Source: JAXGTO01 sp040774885
GTDB taxonomy: Bacteria; Actinomycetota; Coriobacteriia; Coriobacteriales; Eggerthellaceae
DNA: 64,000 nt
NCBI GenBank assembly: GCA_040774885.1
Contig: JAXGTO010000003.1
Span: 14,807 to 78,806 of the forward strand
Direction: 5' to 3'
Shown here: piece after piece, positions 52,238 through 61,122 of the stretch
Numbering within the stretch: the first letter of the stretch is position 1
Layout of the letters: each line of letters begins with the position of its first letter
Notes under the pieces: model-generated
The model's input: the letters and a program-made list of their open reading frames with translations, nothing else
What the model was told of the DNA's origin: nothing
Database searches by the model: none
Program-made: the position numbers and the translations under genes

Positions 52238-55200
52238 ATGGTTGCAGGAATGCGATTGGAAGAGCTCATGCTCATCGATGCATTGACATACCCTCTTTCC
52301 CACTGCGCTGAAATGCAGGTTTTCTGGGGAAAGCTCGATGCGGCCAGCGACGCCTCGCTTGGAGTCGCCGCTTCAGCGCGCCCATTTTTGGTTGCAGCGC
52401 GTTTCGCTCGTGTGCCCCAACCCACGCTGGTCGTTGTTGCGGGTGAAGACGCAGCCACCGATTTCGCTCGCAATGTGGGAGCTTATGTGGGCGACGAACG
52501 GGTCTTGAGATTCTGCGATCGAAGCGATATGCCGTTTTCCGAGCGTCCTTGCGATGCGCGCCAGCCCGCTTTGCGCATGCAGGCCTTGCATTCTCTGGCG
52601 CGCGGTGACGACCGAATCGTCGTTGCCAGTGCGCGGTCGTTGCTCCGATGTTTGGCCCCGGTTGAAGATGCCGTGTTCCTGCCTCTCGATTTTGCGACGG
52701 GACGTGCCGTAGGGGAGGCCCAGCGTCAAGACCTGATCGATTATGAGAGCATTCCGCACGTGCTGGAGTCGTGCGGATACACGGCTGTCGATCGGCTCGA
52801 AGGACCTGGCTCGTACTGCGTCCATGGCGGAACCGTCGACGTTCATCCAGGCAACTTGTCCTATCCGGTGCGAATCGATTGTTTCGGCGACGAGGTCGAT
52901 GAAATCCGGCGCATCGTTCCCACCACGGGTCAGACCATCGCTTCGCTTGATTCCGTCGAAATCTATCCTGTTCGCGAGTACGACGTTTCGGCTTCGAGCG
53001 TCCGGCGTGCGCGCAGAGCTCTCGAACGAAGCAAGCAGGCTCCTGCCGGGCTTCTGGAGCTTCTCGAGAAGGCAGAAGGCGGAGTGTTCGATGCGCGCAC
53101 CGATGTCTTGATGCCGTATCTCCATGCCGATACGGTGACGCTCGGGTCTTGCCTTTCCGCCGATGCTCTTACCGTTTTGATCGAGCCGCGATCTCTTATA
53201 GACGATGCCATCCATGCCTATGATGATCTGGCGGGCCGTGCTCAAGGGTCGGGTGTTTCTCTCGAAGGCCTCTATGCATCGGCGCAGAAAGTTGATTTCG
53301 GATCGAATCAGCGCTGCACGTACGTTTCTATCATGCGGTTGGGTGCCGAGGTGGATGCCGACCTGCCTGTCAAGAGAACCGATGTCGCCGGCGATTCCGA
53401 AAAGCTCTTCGGACGCCTTCGCAGCTTGGTCGATGCTGATTTCACCGTTGTGTTCAGCGCCCCCAATTACCGCGCTCGAAAGGATATGGAGCTGTCGTTC
53501 GTCGATCGAGGCCTGCCTATTGCAGAAGTGCTCGATGTATGCGAAGACCGCAAGGAGCGCTTGAAGCGTTCTGTGGTCAACGTCGTCGATGTTTCCATTC
53601 CCCTTGGGTTGATCATTCCCAAGGCCAAGCTTGCCCTCGTTTCGCTTTCTGACACGCAGGGCTCATCGGTCAGGAGCAGCACCAACGTTGATATCACGCA
53701 GGTGACGTTTCCGTTCAAGCCCGGTGACTACGTTGTCCATGCGGCGCATGGCGTGGCGTTTTTCCGAGATATCGTGCGCCAGGACGTCGGCGGTGTCATG
53801 CGCGATTACCTTTTGTTGGAATACGCCTCGGATGACAAGCTCTACGTGCCGGTAGAGCAGCTTGATCGCGTTACGCGTTATGTGGGTCCTGAGGGATCGA
53901 GCCCTCGCCTTACGCGCTTGAACACCAGCGACTGGAGCCGTGCGCTCAACAAGGCGCGCAAGGCTTCCAAGAAGCTGGCATTCGATCTGGTCGATGTTTA
54001 CACGCGCCGTGCTGCCACCCAAGGTTATCGCTACGGGCCTGACACTCCCTGGCAGCGGCAAATGGAAGAAGATTTTCCTTATGACGAAACACCTGACCAG
54101 CTTGCGGCGATATCCGACGTGAAAGCCGATATGCAATCGGGCCGTCCGATGGACAGGCTTATCTGCGGCGATGTCGGGTTCGGCAAGACCGAAGTGGCCC
54201 TTCGCGCCGCATTCAAGGCGACGCAGGACGAAAAGCAGGTTATGGTGCTTTGTCCCACCACCATCTTGGCCCAACAGCACTATACGAACTTCAAGGACCG
54301 ATTCGATCCATATGGTGTGACGGTGGAAGTGCTTTCACGCTTTCGCACTCCTGCACAGCAAGATGCAGCCCTCAAGGGCTTTGCCGATGGCTCCGTGCAG
54401 GTTTTGGTCGGCACTCACCGGCTGCTGTCGCGTGATGTGAATCCGCATGATTTGGGCTTGGTCATCATCGATGAGGAACAACGCTTCGGCGTAGGCCATA
54501 AAGAGCAGATGAAGAATTTGCGTGAGAGCATCGACGTTCTCACGCTTTCGGCAACGCCCATTCCCCGCACCATGCAGATGTCTCTTTCCGGGGTGCGCGA
54601 TATGAGCCTCATTTTGACGCCTCCCGATGAACGGCGCCCGGTGAAGGTCCAGGTAGGGGAATGGGACCCCGATGTGGTAAGCGGTGCCATCCGGCGTGAG
54701 CTCGAGCGCCACGGCCAGGTCTATTATGTCAGCAATCGCGTGCGCAGCATCGATGAGGCCGTCGAGCGCGTCCATGCGGCGGCGGGCGAAGCCCGGGTGG
54801 GGGTTGCACATGGACAGATGGGCAAAGAAGAGCTTGAACGCGTGATGGAGGATTTCAGTGCAGGCGAGCTCGATGTGCTCGTTGCCACCACCATCATCGA
54901 AAGCGGTATCGACAATCCGCACACCAACACGCTCATCATCGAAGACGCCCAGCGTTTGGGCTTGGCTCAGATGTACCAGCTCAAGGGGCGCGTGGGTCGA
55001 AGCGCTGCGCAAGCATACGCCTACTTCATGTTCCCCGGCCATGTGAGCCTCACCGAAGAAGCCACGGCGCGTTTGACGGCTATCGACGAACATCAGGATT
55101 TGGGCAGTGGAATGCGCATTGCCATGCGCGATCTTGAAATCCGCGGCGCCGGCAGTATGTTGGGAGCCGAGCAGAGCGGCAATATGAGCGCTGTCGGGTT

Positions 55201-55723
55201 CGACTTGTTCGCCCAAATGCTCTCGCAGGCCGTCAACGCAACGCGCGAGGGCACGGTGGAAACCGATGATCTGCTGCCTCCCGTGCTGTCCGACATCACG
55301 GTCAATGTGCCGGCGCATGCGTATTTGCCCGAGGACTACATCCGCGATGCCGATGAACGGGTTTCTCTCTATCGACGGGTTGCATCAGCCGAAGACGAGA
55401 CCTATCTCGATACCTTGGCGCAAGAGGCAGTCAAAGCGCATGGCGAGCTTCCTGCTGCCGCGCTCAACTTCTTCACCAAGGCGCATATCAAAGCGATAGC
55501 GCATCGCCGCGGCATCAAGACCATTTCGGTTGTGTCCGGCAAATTGAATATCGAGCCCATCGATCATCCTGCCGATGAGCTTTGGGCCGAATTGCGGCGC
55601 GTCAAAGCGCGCTATGTGGTCCAGACGCACAAGCTCCAGATTCCTCTCAAGTACTTCGGTGCGCCGGGCGAAGTCGACCTGTTGCAGGTCGTCCATTCTT
55701 TTCTTGAAGATGCGGTTGGCTGA
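52238..55723 (+). CDS. mfd: Transcription-repair coupling factor Mfd
   Basis: 1161 aa from this start, normal for Mfd. It removes stalled RNA polymerase and recruits UvrA. The UvrB-like N-terminus covers about 1-330 (GSYCVHGGTVDVHPGNLSYPVRIDCFGDEVDEI), then the RNAP-interaction domain (FKPGDYVVHAAHGVAFF), and a translocase with Walker A GDVGFGKTE, DEEQRFGV, LSATPIPRT and GRVGRS, and a C-terminal D7 domain. Start is uncertain: TTG 52223, ATG 52238, 52250 and 52268 are all possible, the last having a GGAAGAG upstream. Confidence 0.95.
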   Translation: MVAGMRLEELMLIDALTYPLSHCAEMQVFWGKLDAASDASLGVAASARPFLVAARFARVPQPTLVVVAGEDAATDFARNVGAYVGDERVLRFCDRSDMPFSERPCDARQPALRMQALHSLARGDDRIVVASARSLLRCLAPVEDAVFLPLDFATGRAVGEAQRQDLIDYESIPHVLESCGYTAVDRLEGPGSYCVHGGTVDVHPGNLSYPVRIDCFGDEVDEIRRIVPTTGQTIASLDSVEIYPVREYDVSASSVRRARRALERSKQAPAGLLELLEKAEGGVFDARTDVLMPYLHADTVTLGSCLSADALTVLIEPRSLIDDAIHAYDDLAGRAQGSGVSLEGLYASAQKVDFGSNQRCTYVSIMRLGAEVDADLPVKRTDVAGDSEKLFGRLRSLVDADFTVVFSAPNYRARKDMELSFVDRGLPIAEVLDVCEDRKERLKRSVVNVVDVSIPLGLIIPKAKLALVSLSDTQGSSVRSSTNVDITQVTFPFKPGDYVVHAAHGVAFFRDIVRQDVGGVMRDYLLLEYASDDKLYVPVEQLDRVTRYVGPEGSSPRLTRLNTSDWSRALNKARKASKKLAFDLVDVYTRRAATQGYRYGPDTPWQRQMEEDFPYDETPDQLAAISDVKADMQSGRPMDRLICGDVGFGKTEVALRAAFKATQDEKQVMVLCPTTILAQQHYTNFKDRFDPYGVTVEVLSRFRTPAQQDAALKGFADGSVQVLVGTHRLLSRDVNPHDLGLVIIDEEQRFGVGHKEQMKNLRESIDVLTLSATPIPRTMQMSLSGVRDMSLILTPPDERRPVKVQVGEWDPDVVSGAIRRELERHGQVYYVSNRVRSIDEAVERVHAAAGEARVGVAHGQMGKEELERVMEDFSAGELDVLVATTIIESGIDNPHTNTLIIEDAQRLGLAQMYQLKGRVGRSAAQAYAYFMFPGHVSLTEEATARLTAIDEHQDLGSGMRIAMRDLEIRGAGSMLGAEQSGNMSAVGFDLFAQMLSQAVNATREGTVETDDLLPPVLSDITVNVPAHAYLPEDYIRDADERVSLYRRVASAEDETYLDTLAQEAVKAHGELPAAALNFFTKAHIKAIAHRRGIKTISVVSGKLNIEPIDHPADELWAELRRVKARYVVQTHKLQIPLKYFGAPGEVDLLQVVHSFLEDAVG

Positions 55724-55726
55724 GAG

Positions 55727-56152
55727 TCAGCGAGTTTGCGGCATCCGATAGAAGGTCAGGTTGGCGGTAGCTATCGCGGTTCCTAAATCGTCTTCGATAG
55801 ACACCTGGTAAAAGCTCATGGTGCGCCCCTTGCGTTCGGCGCGCGCCGTGGCCGTTATCTTCGATCCGCGAGCTGCCGTGAGGTAGCGGATCGAGCCATC
55901 GATGGTCACTGAAGGCGATCCTTTGATGAAATTGGCTGCTGAAGCGGTGAAATCCGCCAGCGTATAGAGCGAACCGCCCATCACGTTGCCCATCGCATTT
56001 CGATGGACATCGGCGACGTCGAAGCCGGCACGGGCGAAGCCATCCGATTTTTCGATCAACTCGATTCCGGTTGCCTCAGTGGCGAACGTATCGTGTGCGA
56101 AATGCTCGAATGCAGCCTCGATGTTTTCCTTGGATTCTGGATCCATTTTCAT
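55727..56152 (-). CDS. PaaI-family hotdog thioesterase
   Basis: 141 aa. The HRNAMGNVMGGSLYTLADFTASAAN helix-strand is the hotdog signature (Asn/Gly-rich HGG-like loop and catalytic Asp), and VTIDGSIRYLTAARGSKITATARAERKGRTMSFYQVSIED is the typical PaaI continuation. It hydrolyses acyl- or aryl-CoA thioesters. GAGGAGCG RBS and 4-nt overlap with the upstream ferredoxin-like gene make it the last gene of a five-gene operon. Confidence 0.9.
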   Translation of the reverse strand: MKMDPESKENIEAAFEHFAHDTFATEATGIELIEKSDGFARAGFDVADVHRNAMGNVMGGSLYTLADFTASAANFIKGSPSVTIDGSIRYLTAARGSKITATARAERKGRTMSFYQVSIEDDLGTAIATANLTFYRMPQTR

Positions 56153-57255
56153 CGCTCCTCATGAGAATCGGATTGTTCGATTGCCATCAGGATGGAGGCG
56201 TCGCTTTCCTCGATCGAGATGGCATGTGCAGGACACGCGGCTATGCAGGCTCCGCAACCGATGCAGAAGCGTGCATCGATGAATGCCCGGCTCTCGGCTG
56301 CATTCAGCTGGCAAGCGCCGGTCGGACATGCTAGCTGGCATGTGGCTTTGCAAAATGCGGGATGGCATCGAGAGCCATCGACTTGGGCAACGGATACATC
56401 GATGCGGGATGCCAGTTCAGGTCGACGTTGCAGCGTTTCAAGCAACATCCGTCGGCGCGGCCTCAGCGTTTTGCGACTTCTGTTGCCATCGGTGCTGATG
56501 GAATCAGCCAAATCGCTTTGAGACATATCGAGTTCTTGGAGTGTCTGTCGTCGTTCGCGGCGTTCGCGCTGCTTTTGCAATTCGGTTGACTTGCGAAGAT
56601 TCCTCGATCCATCGAATATCTCGGTAATTCCTGAAACGATGCCATCGAAAGCCTCGCGCCTACCCAGCTCTTTGCTGCCAAGCGGATTGTCCGTGTTGGC
56701 CTGAGGAGAGCAAGGCTTTGCGGAGATACCCACCTGTCGTCTTGTCTGCGATTCTGCAAGCTCAATGGCTCTGCCGAAAAGGACCGGCGCGATGGGCCCG
56801 GCCACGGGGCACGTATCGCATGCTTCCAGATTGCAGTAAACATCGATTTCGATATCTTGAGCCAAAAGCAAAGTCCACATTTCGGGTGGCAGTGCGGCCA
56901 AGCAAGGCACGACGACCGATGAGTCATCCGTTTCATCTTTCGAGGGAACCTGATGATGGCAGGCGAGCACAGCGTGCCGGCCGCTGAGCGCGATGCGGCG
57001 AATACGGGATTGCACCTGTTCGGCATTAGGGGATGCCAGCGTGAAGGCATCGCAGATGCCGCAGCATATTCCGCATCCGGTGCAGGCACTGTGATCGATG
57101 CGGGCAGGCTCGCCGACAGCCGCGGTTATCGCGGACCGAGGGCAGGCGCGTTCGCAGCGGTCGCAGGCAATGCCATTGCCATTGAGGCAGAATGCGCGGA
57201 TTGCCAAGACCATGGTCGATGGCTTCACTGCGCCGATATCTTCTTTGTCAGACAC
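56149..57255 (-). CDS. Multi-cluster ferredoxin-like Fe-S protein of unknown function
   Basis: 368 aa. N-terminal Cys pattern: CDRCERACP plus CTGCGICCGICDAF, enough for two [4Fe-4S] clusters. A middle region (about 95-175) has VVVPCLAALPPEMW and YCNLEACDTCPVAG, further paired cysteines. A highly charged linker (~215-275) is followed by a C-terminal ferredoxin pair, CHPAFCKATCQLACP and CIGCGACIAACPAHAI. A GTG at 57255, nine bases after GGAGG and overlapping the gltX stop by 8 nt, is the likely start. It is a cytosolic electron carrier or Fe-S scaffold for an unnamed enzyme. Confidence 0.8.
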   Translation of the reverse strand: MSDKEDIGAVKPSTMVLAIRAFCLNGNGIACDRCERACPRSAITAAVGEPARIDHSACTGCGICCGICDAFTLASPNAEQVQSRIRRIALSGRHAVLACHHQVPSKDETDDSSVVVPCLAALPPEMWTLLLAQDIEIDVYCNLEACDTCPVAGPIAPVLFGRAIELAESQTRRQVGISAKPCSPQANTDNPLGSKELGRREAFDGIVSGITEIFDGSRNLRKSTELQKQRERRERRQTLQELDMSQSDLADSISTDGNRSRKTLRPRRRMLLETLQRRPELASRIDVSVAQVDGSRCHPAFCKATCQLACPTGACQLNAAESRAFIDARFCIGCGACIAACPAHAISIEESDASILMAIEQSDSHEER

Positions 57256-58741
57256 CGAATATTTCCTCCAATGTCGCATCGATGCGCGCTACGACATCAT
57301 CGCGCTCCATGAGCTCGATGCTTTCGAACAGGGGAGGAGAGACCATGTTCCCGCAGACAGCCACTCGTATCGGTTGGAATACGAATTTGGCTTTCATGTC
57401 CAATGAGTCGCACAAGGAACGCACTCGTTCTTGCAGTGGGTCGCATTCCCAAGGAATCGAAGCATCGGCGATGATGGGGCGTGCTGCCATAAGCGCCTCT
57501 TGTGCGCGGGCACCCTCTTTCAACAGTACTTTGTTCACGCTTTTCTCGTCCAGATGGGTTCGAGGGCCCCAGAACAGGTAGGAGAGTTTTGCGGGAATCT
57601 CGTCGAAGCGCACCATACGCTCAGCGATAAGGGGGTAGAGGGCTGCGTACCATGCGGGCCGCTCATCGATATCGCTTTCTGCCGCGCCCGCTTTCACCAG
57701 CCACGGGCGGGCTGCATCAACCCATTGCGTCGGCTGCATCTCGCGGATATAGCAGCCATTCATCCAGTCGAGTTTCGTTTCGTCGAACACGGCATCTTTC
57801 TTGGTTACCCTATCAAGGCTGAATTGCGCCGACAGCACCGAGCGCGGAATGATGGTCGTCTCGCCATCGAGCGACCATCCCAGCAGCGCCAGAAAATTGA
57901 CCAGAGCATCGGGGAGATACCCACGTTCAGCGTATTCTTCGACGCTGGTGGCACCATGGCGTTTGGAAAGCTTTTTGCCATCTGAGCCCAAGATCATGGA
58001 AAGGTGAGCGAAGGTGGGGACGGGCAGGCCAAGCGCTTCATAGATCAAAATCTGTCGAGGTGTGTTCGAAAGATGGTCGTCGCCGCGGATAACGTGGGTG
58101 ATTCCCATATTCGCATCGTCGCAGACCACAGCGAAATTGTACGTGGGACTTCCGTCGGTGCGAACGACGATCATGTCGTCCATGACGTCGGCGGGAAACG
58201 ACACGGCGCCATATACGGCATCTTCGAAAGCGATGGGGCCGTGGTCTTCGGGCACCTTCAAACGCCATACGTGGGGCTCGCCGGCTTCGATGCGCCGCTG
58301 TGCTTCTTGGGGATCGATGGCACGGCACGTCCGATCGTAACCGGAGTATCCGCCTTCGCTTGCTTCGGCTTCTGCGCGCTTTGCATCGAGTGTTTCCTTG
58401 GTGCAAAAACACGGGTACACGTTGCCTGAGGCTTTTAGCTTTTCCAGGGCATCGGCATAGGTTTCCATGCGCTGAGTCTGGAAGTACGGACCGGCGGTTC
58501 CACCGACTTCGGGGCCTTCATCCCAATCCAAGCCCAGCCATTTCATTGCGCGCAGGATGACCTGCGTGTTTTCTTCGGTGGAGCGCTCGGGGTCGGTATC
58601 TTCGATGCGCAGGATGAATGTGCCGCCTTGCGAACGGGCAAAGGCCCAATTGTAGATGGCTGTGCGGGCCCCGCCGATATGCAGCTTTCCGGTGGGGGAA
58701 GGGGCGAACCTGACGCGTACCGGCTGGGCTGTTTCTGACAT
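57248..58741 (-). CDS. gltX: Glutamyl-tRNA synthetase
   Basis: 497 aa class I synthetase. FAPSPTGKLHIGGARTA contains the HIGG (HIGH) motif and KKLSKRHGA the KMSKS equivalent. Full-length catalytic and anticodon-binding domains. Start MSETAQPVRVRFAPSP is preceded by AAGAGG; the open frame continues well upstream without conservation. Coupled to DUF1461 gene before (5-nt gap) and the ferredoxin-like gene after. Confidence 0.97.
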   Translation of the reverse strand: MSETAQPVRVRFAPSPTGKLHIGGARTAIYNWAFARSQGGTFILRIEDTDPERSTEENTQVILRAMKWLGLDWDEGPEVGGTAGPYFQTQRMETYADALEKLKASGNVYPCFCTKETLDAKRAEAEASEGGYSGYDRTCRAIDPQEAQRRIEAGEPHVWRLKVPEDHGPIAFEDAVYGAVSFPADVMDDMIVVRTDGSPTYNFAVVCDDANMGITHVIRGDDHLSNTPRQILIYEALGLPVPTFAHLSMILGSDGKKLSKRHGATSVEEYAERGYLPDALVNFLALLGWSLDGETTIIPRSVLSAQFSLDRVTKKDAVFDETKLDWMNGCYIREMQPTQWVDAARPWLVKAGAAESDIDERPAWYAALYPLIAERMVRFDEIPAKLSYLFWGPRTHLDEKSVNKVLLKEGARAQEALMAARPIIADASIPWECDPLQERVRSLCDSLDMKAKFVFQPIRVAVCGNMVSPPLFESIELMERDDVVARIDATLEEIFGV

Positions 58742-58746
58742 GATGT

Positions 58747-59625
58747 CTAGCCTCTTTCTGGCTTGGATTCCAAAACGTCGCGGCGGCGCATATGCCGACC
58801 GACGACGATGGATATGATACAGGCAAGAGCGGTGGTGCAGAGCCACAGGCATCCCATACCCATCCAAAATGCAATTGGATACATGCAAATCAGCAGGCTG
58901 CCGGCGCTGAATGTCCAGTTGCCTTGAGGGAAGAAGATCCCATGGAATGCGCTGAAGAATCCGTTGAAGTCTGAAATCGCCCAAAAACCCATTGCCAGCA
59001 AAACTGCGCCCAGGGCGATCGGTGCCCAAATGAGCTGTTTTGAAAGCAAACGACGCTGCTTTCGAATCAAAAGCGCCGCAAAGCACCCGATGCATCCGGC
59101 AACTCCGACCCAGAGCCAGACAACGGCGGTGTTGATCAGCGAATTGCAGTCTTCCAAATGGCTTATGGCGGCGTCGTCGAGGGCATATTCATCGCTTTTT
59201 CCTGAAAGGTAATCCACCACAGATGATGGGTCTGCTGTATCGGAATTCAGCATTGTTTTGTCGACCGTTCTCCATCGTTTCGATTTCTCTGAGTCATCGG
59301 CCGAGTTTCGCGCTGCGTCCACGATTTTTTGCGACAGTGCGTTGCGTGCATCTTCGAGGCCTTCTCCCGCGTCGTCCGTCCCATGGTTGTCCACAGTGAA
59401 ATCGCGCGTGGCCACGGCCAGGTCGGTCAAATCTTCGGCGGTGTAGGGTGAGGTATCGAAAGCGCTGGCAGCTTCAGAAAGCAACTGGGTGGTTGCAGGC
59501 AGACAGCATGCGGCCAGGCCCGTCGCGAACAGCGCAACGGCAAGTAGAATCCCGCCGATAACGGCGACGATTCGATCGACAGCGGTGGTACTGGGGGCAG
59601 AAGTTGTGCCCGTTGATTCCGTCAC
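58747..59625 (-). CDS. DUF1461 (TIGR01906) integral membrane protein
   Basis: 292 aa. A first helix (IVAVIGGILLAVALFATGLAACCL), an outside domain of about 130 aa (including SSVVDYLSG and SHLEDC typical of the family), and three further helices with the hallmark FHGIFFPQGNWTF between them. Function unknown in all members. A GTG start overlapping the previous stop (GTGA) is chosen; a TTG at 59649 is the alternative. Confidence 0.85.
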   Translation of the reverse strand: MTESTGTTSAPSTTAVDRIVAVIGGILLAVALFATGLAACCLPATTQLLSEAASAFDTSPYTAEDLTDLAVATRDFTVDNHGTDDAGEGLEDARNALSQKIVDAARNSADDSEKSKRWRTVDKTMLNSDTADPSSVVDYLSGKSDEYALDDAAISHLEDCNSLINTAVVWLWVGVAGCIGCFAALLIRKQRRLLSKQLIWAPIALGAVLLAMGFWAISDFNGFFSAFHGIFFPQGNWTFSAGSLLICMYPIAFWMGMGCLWLCTTALACIISIVVGRHMRRRDVLESKPERG

Positions 59626-61004
59626 TGAGGCAGCCCGCAATCCACCCAAAGCGTTGCGCTGGTCAGGTCGCCATTGGGTTCGCTGATAACGGGCTTAGGT
59701 CCCAAGCGACTGAACACGCCGGTAAAGCTTCCGTTGAACAGGTAGAGTCCGTTTAGGTTGTTGTAGCATTCGACGGCGCGAGAAACTTCTTCGTCGGATT
59801 CTTCATCGATATGGAAATCGGGAGGAACCAATTGGGTGCGATAAGGCTTGAGGAATGTTTGCACCAGGAAAGGAGCCCCGGCGGCACCGTTGGCAAACCG
59901 GTCGATCAAGGCGTTCCATTCGTCTTTCGTGCACATGTTCCCGGAATAGACGTCTGCCGATCCATAGCGATCGGTCGGTTTGATGATCCAATCGTCTTTA
60001 TGGGCTCGGATGGTCTTGATATCGACTTCCCCGTCTTCCAAAAAACGCGTTCGGGGAACGTGGCGTGCGATGAAGTCGTTTTCGCTTTGCGTGAGAAATG
60101 CCTGCGTCTGGGGATGGAACAAGACGTCGAATATCTGTTTGTCATGGACGATGTGCCCGGCAAAACTGCCGATGAGCGCTACGGCTCCTGCGTGCACTGC
60201 TTCGATGAGTTGCTGGGATTCGTCCCAATGGTCCAAGATGTCGTTGGTCACGCTTCGCCGCCAAATGGCATCGATTCGATTTCCGTCGGCATCATGAAGC
60301 ACGCTTCCGTCGAATCTCAGATCGCGCACATCGCAGATGGTGCAGGGATAGCCGCGGTCCTCGAAGCAGCGGCGGTACACCTCGAATTCCGCCGTGACGG
60401 CATTGGCATTGAGGAAATCGCAGATGGCGAAACGCGGCGAGGCCACTTTGTTGGTGAAGGTCGAATAGATCGAAGCGAATTCATCGACCCATGAATAGAA
60501 CAGTTCGCACTCTTGCACGTGATGGCGGTTGCTGAATTCATCAAAGGTGGGTGTGCCATGGATGCTGGCCGTCAGCTCGCGGTTCTCGTTCATCCCGCTC
60601 GATCCATCAGCATTGAATTCGCAGAATCCACAGGTCAGGTTGTCTTCATTCATGAATACGTCGACACGGGCGAATGGCAGAAGCGCATCGTAGCCGCGCG
60701 GTATCAATATGAGGTCCACCATGCGTTCATCGAAGCTGAATACCGTGCGGTACTCGGCATCGTCCAGGTATCGCTGCATTACCTTGCATAGAATGGAATG
60801 CGTCGTTTCGGACACGCTTTTGAATTCATCATAGGTCGCGCGGTCGAACAACCGCGGAACGAACGAAGAGATCACGTGCGTATTGTGGACGATGGCAGTC
60901 GATTGTTCCATGTAGGCATGTGCTTTGCGTCTGCCGGGGATATCGCCGGACAAGCCGGTCATGATGTCCAGGTATTCGCGTGTGTATGCAGCATTGAGGG
61001 TCAT
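59622..61004 (-). CDS. Circularly permuted ATP-grasp / glutathionylspermidine-synthase-like protein
   Basis: 460 aa. Segments fitting this group are FCEFNADGSSGMNENREL (acidic metal site), LNANAVTAEFEVYRRCFEDRGYPCTICDVRDLRF (pre-ATP-grasp part), HVIHDKQIF-like AGHIVHDKQIFDVLF, and DDWIIKPTDRYGSADVYSGN with an ATP-binding lysine. Such proteins ligate carboxylates to amines; glutathionylspermidine synthases make and break amide bonds of polyamine conjugates. RBS CGGAGGTTGTAT fixes the ATG at 61004. Divergent from metK, which makes the precursor of polyamine synthesis. Specific substrate unknown. Confidence 0.75.
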   Translation of the reverse strand: MTLNAAYTREYLDIMTGLSGDIPGRRKAHAYMEQSTAIVHNTHVISSFVPRLFDRATYDEFKSVSETTHSILCKVMQRYLDDAEYRTVFSFDERMVDLILIPRGYDALLPFARVDVFMNEDNLTCGFCEFNADGSSGMNENRELTASIHGTPTFDEFSNRHHVQECELFYSWVDEFASIYSTFTNKVASPRFAICDFLNANAVTAEFEVYRRCFEDRGYPCTICDVRDLRFDGSVLHDADGNRIDAIWRRSVTNDILDHWDESQQLIEAVHAGAVALIGSFAGHIVHDKQIFDVLFHPQTQAFLTQSENDFIARHVPRTRFLEDGEVDIKTIRAHKDDWIIKPTDRYGSADVYSGNMCTKDEWNALIDRFANGAAGAPFLVQTFLKPYRTQLVPPDFHIDEESDEEVSRAVECYNNLNGLYLFNGSFTGVFSRLGPKPVISEPNGDLTSATLWVDCGLPQ

Positions 61005-61049
61005 ATACAACCTCCGTGAAATGTCAGTTCCAAGGTATCTGGGAAAGTG

Positions 61050-61059
61050 TATCATTCTA
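61050..61059. promoter_or_regulatory. Possible overlapping divergent -10 boxes between the ATP-grasp gene and metK
   Basis: TATCAT (61050-61055, plus) and TAGAAT (61059-61054, minus) overlap. Neither has a good -35. A short GGCCC-GAT-GGGCC hairpin (61072-61084) lies in the metK leader. The 118-bp gap is too short and unstructured for a SAM riboswitch. Confidence 0.3.
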
Positions 61060-61122
61060 CCCAAGCAAAAGGGCCCGATGGGCCGACCTATAACTCGTAT
61101 CATGCAAAAGGAGCACTTCGAC

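Noticed and set aside
61005..61122. SAM riboswitch upstream of metK
   Set aside because: The leader is under 80 nt, has only a 5-bp hairpin, and lacks the conserved core or a terminator.
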